This document shows, piece by piece, positions 60,528 through 64,000 of a stretch of 64,000 nucleotides of DNA (position 1 is the stretch's first letter; each line of letters opens with the position of its first letter). Source of the stretch: Parasitella parasitica (taxonomy: Eukaryota; Mucoromycota; Mucoromycetes; Mucorales; Mucoraceae); NCBI GenBank assembly GCA_025201805.1, contig MU619252.1, positions 5,855 through 69,854 on the forward strand, in the 5' to 3' direction. Made by a program: the position numbers and the translations under genes. The notes beneath the pieces were generated by a model. The model did not search any database. It was not told where the DNA came from and saw nothing but the letters and a program-made list of their open reading frames with translations.

Positions 60528-63500
60528 ATACCCCCCCCCCCTTCTGTCTCCTTCCCTCCACAATTCCTTGACTCGGTTTATATACATATATATCCAATTC
60601 ATTGTCTTGTTAAATAACCTTTCATACTACTTTATACAGTCGCATTGCGTGTTTACTTTGATCAATGCATCAAATATATATATTGCAGATAGTGTACATT
60701 TACTCACTTTCTCAAGCAAAGAATTTGTTGGCTTATAAGGTATTTAATGTATAATCTTCAATTTATGAGCCTCCTCTTTTTTGTTAATCAATGCATTGGT
60801 TATAGTCATGAGATGCTTTTTCTGATCACACGCCTTTTCCTTATAAAATAACATCAGATTACCCATAGCAACCTTCTTAATAAACAGATTACACGAAAAC
60901 AATGTCGACTGTAGGATATATTAAGGATTCCAGATTTGCAAGAGCGATCAAAGTATTGACATTGAGTAGTTCGTTATGAAAGTCTTGAAGCAAAGAAGTT
61001 CAAGAGACGTTAAATTAACGGATCTAGAACATCATACTTTGATAGCCTTCACCTCCTTTCGCCACTGGGAACAATAACTTTTGAAACACAATAATCAATG
61101 AATTTCTTCTCCTGAATATTGGTACCCTCATTTAATTTGGCGGGTGTTCTAAGGTTCCTAAATCAATTGCTCCTAAACCAATGCCTGTGCGGATTTAATT
61201 ATTCTGCCGAATCCGAATGAAAACACACCCGACTATGTAAAATCGACTATTTAATATAATTTCAAGTGCTTGAAATAATCGTGGCCACCCTTGCTACACT
61301 AGGTGTTACAAGTTTCTTTCATTTGGTGACTTTTCAAATTCGTACAGTACTTTGATCACATACGGCCTTTTTATGGTTTCTGAAAAAAAAGTTTAAGTAA
61401 ATGATAAATGTCACGGTGTTTGTGATAATATATATTAGGATTTCTTTTATTTCTGATGAAAGCTGAGAAAAGAGAAATGTCTACCTAAGAATATTTGAGG
61501 TAGGAACAAGAAGCATTAGATACAATTGCATTTTTAGATAATGATTTACAAAATTCCGACGCTCTAGTTATTTTATGTTTGATCAAACAGCCATTGTGCA
61601 GGAGCAATAGGTATTTTTAAATGAATGACCATTTGGGTTTTTTATTATTCCATTTTCCAATGCAATGAAAATTATTTATCAACACTACCGACATCCATGT
61701 ACTTCAGATACCTGAAACTGAACAATCACCAACGAGCCACAATAAAAATTGTTTGAATCTCATAATTGGTGAATTATTCCTAGATATGAGGCATCTGAGT
61801 AAGCTCAAATATTTAGGCAAATATATAGAACCGCATAGTATTTAAACAAAAAAAAATGATTAAATTACAAAACCATAAAGTATGAAAGTATCAAAATATC
61901 AAATTCCAAATATTAATAAGGCATCAAGTTGTACGTATCCGTCAAATTATGCATTTACACAATACCAGTTTATCTCTGAATCTAAGTTTAAACCAACCAT
62001 TTTATTCTGTTTTCTCCTTTAATTGTATGTGTTTTCAAAAATCATAGTATATTCAAGCAAATGACAATCTCCATTTTTATAACTTTACATTATTACATCT
62101 GTTGAGTTAATTCAGCATAACCCAGATCAAAGAAAGAGCATACATTCGGGACCCGTTATAACAGATGGGTTAGTGTACAAAAATGTGTTTGGTAGCGAGT
62201 TATCCCATATTCAGAATTTGATACTCTACAGTACAGTGCCTGGAACCTGGGATCTGCCAGAAGCTTATTATGAAGCTTAACTTTTGTTAGCAAAACTACC
62301 CTCAACCTCTATTTTACTTTCTGTTTTACATGTTTAGCATTAAAATTAAAGAAAAAAAAGAACGCTTGAACTGACATTAAGCATTATTATAAGCAACAAT
62401 GGTAATAGGGTTTCTCTGTCACTAACAATTAGCAAATTACGAACTATTCAGAAATAACAAGGGGTTATTACAGCAAAACATTGTATTCATTAATTATCCT
62501 CCTCTGCTTCCAACCAAATGAGTCACACCTGGTTTATCATTTTACAAATGAAGAAAGATATACTTGTGGCATCAAAAATACCTACTTTATAGAGCTGTGT
62601 TATGTACTAGAATTGACGTTGGCGTTATATAATCTCCAGATAGATAATTTTTACAGCTTAAAAGCAAGAACTTTATCTTCATGTGTCATTTTTGATTGAT
62701 TTTCATAATCAAAAGTGCCTTGAAAACACCAGAAATAGTATGCATTGGGAAAAAACCATATTATATATGATTTTGGTGCAATTTGAGCATGATTTTTTTT
62801 CGATGCAAAATGACGGATTTTCTCAATTTTTTCCTTGTATCCACACATCCAAAATCGTTGATTATGCATTATCCTCGATTTTGACCTTAAAAACGCAATT
62901 TTTTACTACAGTATATATTAGAGGAAAATGATCGTAAAAGGCCATTCTTTGATCTGAAGGACTGGAAATGCGCTTTAATTAAGCAAAATATTGACTTTTC
63001 CCTCTTGATCTGTTTTGAGGTTTTCTCAACATAATTCCTTCCATAAGCATACGAGAATTATGAAATAACACCATTGTGTAGAGCGTCCAAAAATACAGCT
63101 ATTATCATAGACTGACAGCCGTGGTATGCATAGTATCAAAGGATGATATCTTGCCCTAAAGAAGTAATTTTGTTTTCTAACTGTACAAATGGAGTTTCTG
63201 AAAGAATTTTTCCTTCCTGATTTTGGATGCATTTAATCTCCGCTATCAAAGAAAAATGGTGTTTTTTAACGAAAGCATTAGCTTTGAGAAGCCACAGCTT
63301 ACCCAATTCAAGAGAAAAACAATTTTGACCTAGTTTATTTAAATGGTGTGTTTTTTGGCTCCCTAATAGTAGTACTTGCATGTCTTTACCTGGCCTGACG
63401 ATCTCACGCTCCGATTTTTGAATATACTTTTCCGAAAAACGGCAAAAAAGTCGCTACCTTCATATGATGTCAACTTAAAAAGTACAAAAACTTGCTCTAA

Positions 63501-64000
63501 GCTATGCAATTATGTAATTAAAATGTGACTTACAGTCTAATGCATTACCTTGAATCACTTTTTATTGTGTTTGAGATCGCTAAAGATTGTTTTCTTACAG
63601 TTTTCGTCTTTTTTCTGACAGTAACACATTGGAAGTTCGCGTAGACCAAAAATGAAACAGGCACCGAAAATCTACGCTGCATTTACAAAGGCACACACTT
63701 TTAAACCATCCCAATATTATGGCAAAGGTGGCACAGATTTGACTAACTGTTCTACTATGCAACAGGATATACAGAACCCAGCTTGGTACTTGTTGTTGTG
63801 CCAGTGTCAAAGGGCGCAGCGTAATGTTATGTAAATGTTGTTTGTAAAAAGTAATAAAGACTTTTTCTGAATAAAGCCAGATACAAAACTGAAGACTTTT
63901 ATTGGTATAAGATATGATCTCTCTTTACACTAAAATATATCCCATCAATGTTTATCCACATAATATCTGATGTTTGACAAGAAGTGTCAAATTATTAAAT
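60528..64000. other. 3.5-kb AT-rich terminal region, no supported gene
   Basis: Starts with a C10 run (about 60531-60541) in the Rab 3' flank. Short frames occur on both strands but show no recognisable domain. These include 62683-62931 plus, 63136-63381 minus (LELGKLWLLKANAFVKKHHF) and 63595-63810 minus. The 63136-63381 frame looks the most protein-like and may be a transposon remnant. No tRNA, long repeat or CRISPR-like array was seen. Confidence 0.4.

Noticed and set aside
63136-63381. An 81-codon minus-strand frame near the window end
   Set aside because: Looks protein-like (LLKANAFVKKHHFSLIAEIK) but has no known domain or neighbouring exons; mentioned only as a possible transposon remnant.

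Overview
The window is nuclear DNA from a filamentous fungus, most likely an early-diverging (Mucoromycota, Mucorales-type) species. The evidence is a set of compact eukaryotic genes with many short introns (about 50-100 bp, GT..AG), AT-rich intergenic DNA, long A/T homopolymers in introns, fungal families (Zn2Cys6 regulator, Msb2-like mucin, TIP41, PHO80-like cyclin) and a mobile element carrying a Fanzor (eukaryotic TnpB homologue). Genus and species cannot be read from the sequence. Exon models were built by hand from splice consensus and reading frame.

Layout. 0-9 kb: galactose-1-phosphate uridylyltransferase and a Zn2Cys6 transcription factor (both minus), then VMS1/ANKZF1 and a PHO80-like cyclin (plus, overlapping by a few bases), convergent with TIP41. 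9-21 kb: ATE1 arginyltransferase, a decayed phytanoyl-CoA dioxygenase-like gene, SLY1, a tRNA-Asn(GTT), proteasome beta5 (PRE2), SUMO, mitochondrial SCO1 and an unrecognised Ser/Pro-rich protein. 20.5-27 kb: a gene-poor AT-rich stretch holding a diverged inverted repeat with LTR-like features. 27-37 kb: NAP1, an apparently complete Tc1/mariner element (1634 bp, TA duplications, intact DD34E transposase), an MBOAT acyltransferase, V-ATPase subunit c (with a 13-nt exon) and ARMC8/GID5.

37.4-42.3 kb is the accessory highlight. A ~3.4-kb element has 85-bp inverted repeats (84/85 identical) built of ~21-bp sub-repeats. It carries a Fanzor nuclease with RuvC and zinc-finger motifs preserved but with one in-frame TAA near its N-terminus and no visible ATG. 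A diverged copy of its downstream segment lies 1.6 kb further on.

42.6-60.5 kb: a monocarboxylate-type MFS transporter (14-nt exon), a UBE2T-like E2 with a ~200-residue tail, a peroxisomal enoyl-CoA isomerase/hydratase (ends SKL), a Tc1 relic, an 8-kb gene for a ~2630-residue UNC80 homologue (a NALCN/Cch1 channel-complex protein), an Msb2-like signalling mucin and a Rab11-like GTPase. The last 3.5 kb shows no convincing gene.

Most genes are unrelated housekeeping neighbours, with no operon or cluster logic. Some share a theme by chance or loosely: protein turnover (PRE2, ATE1, ARMC8/GID5, VMS1, SUMO, UBE2T) and membrane traffic or signalling (SLY1, Rab, TIP41, Msb2-like, UNC80).
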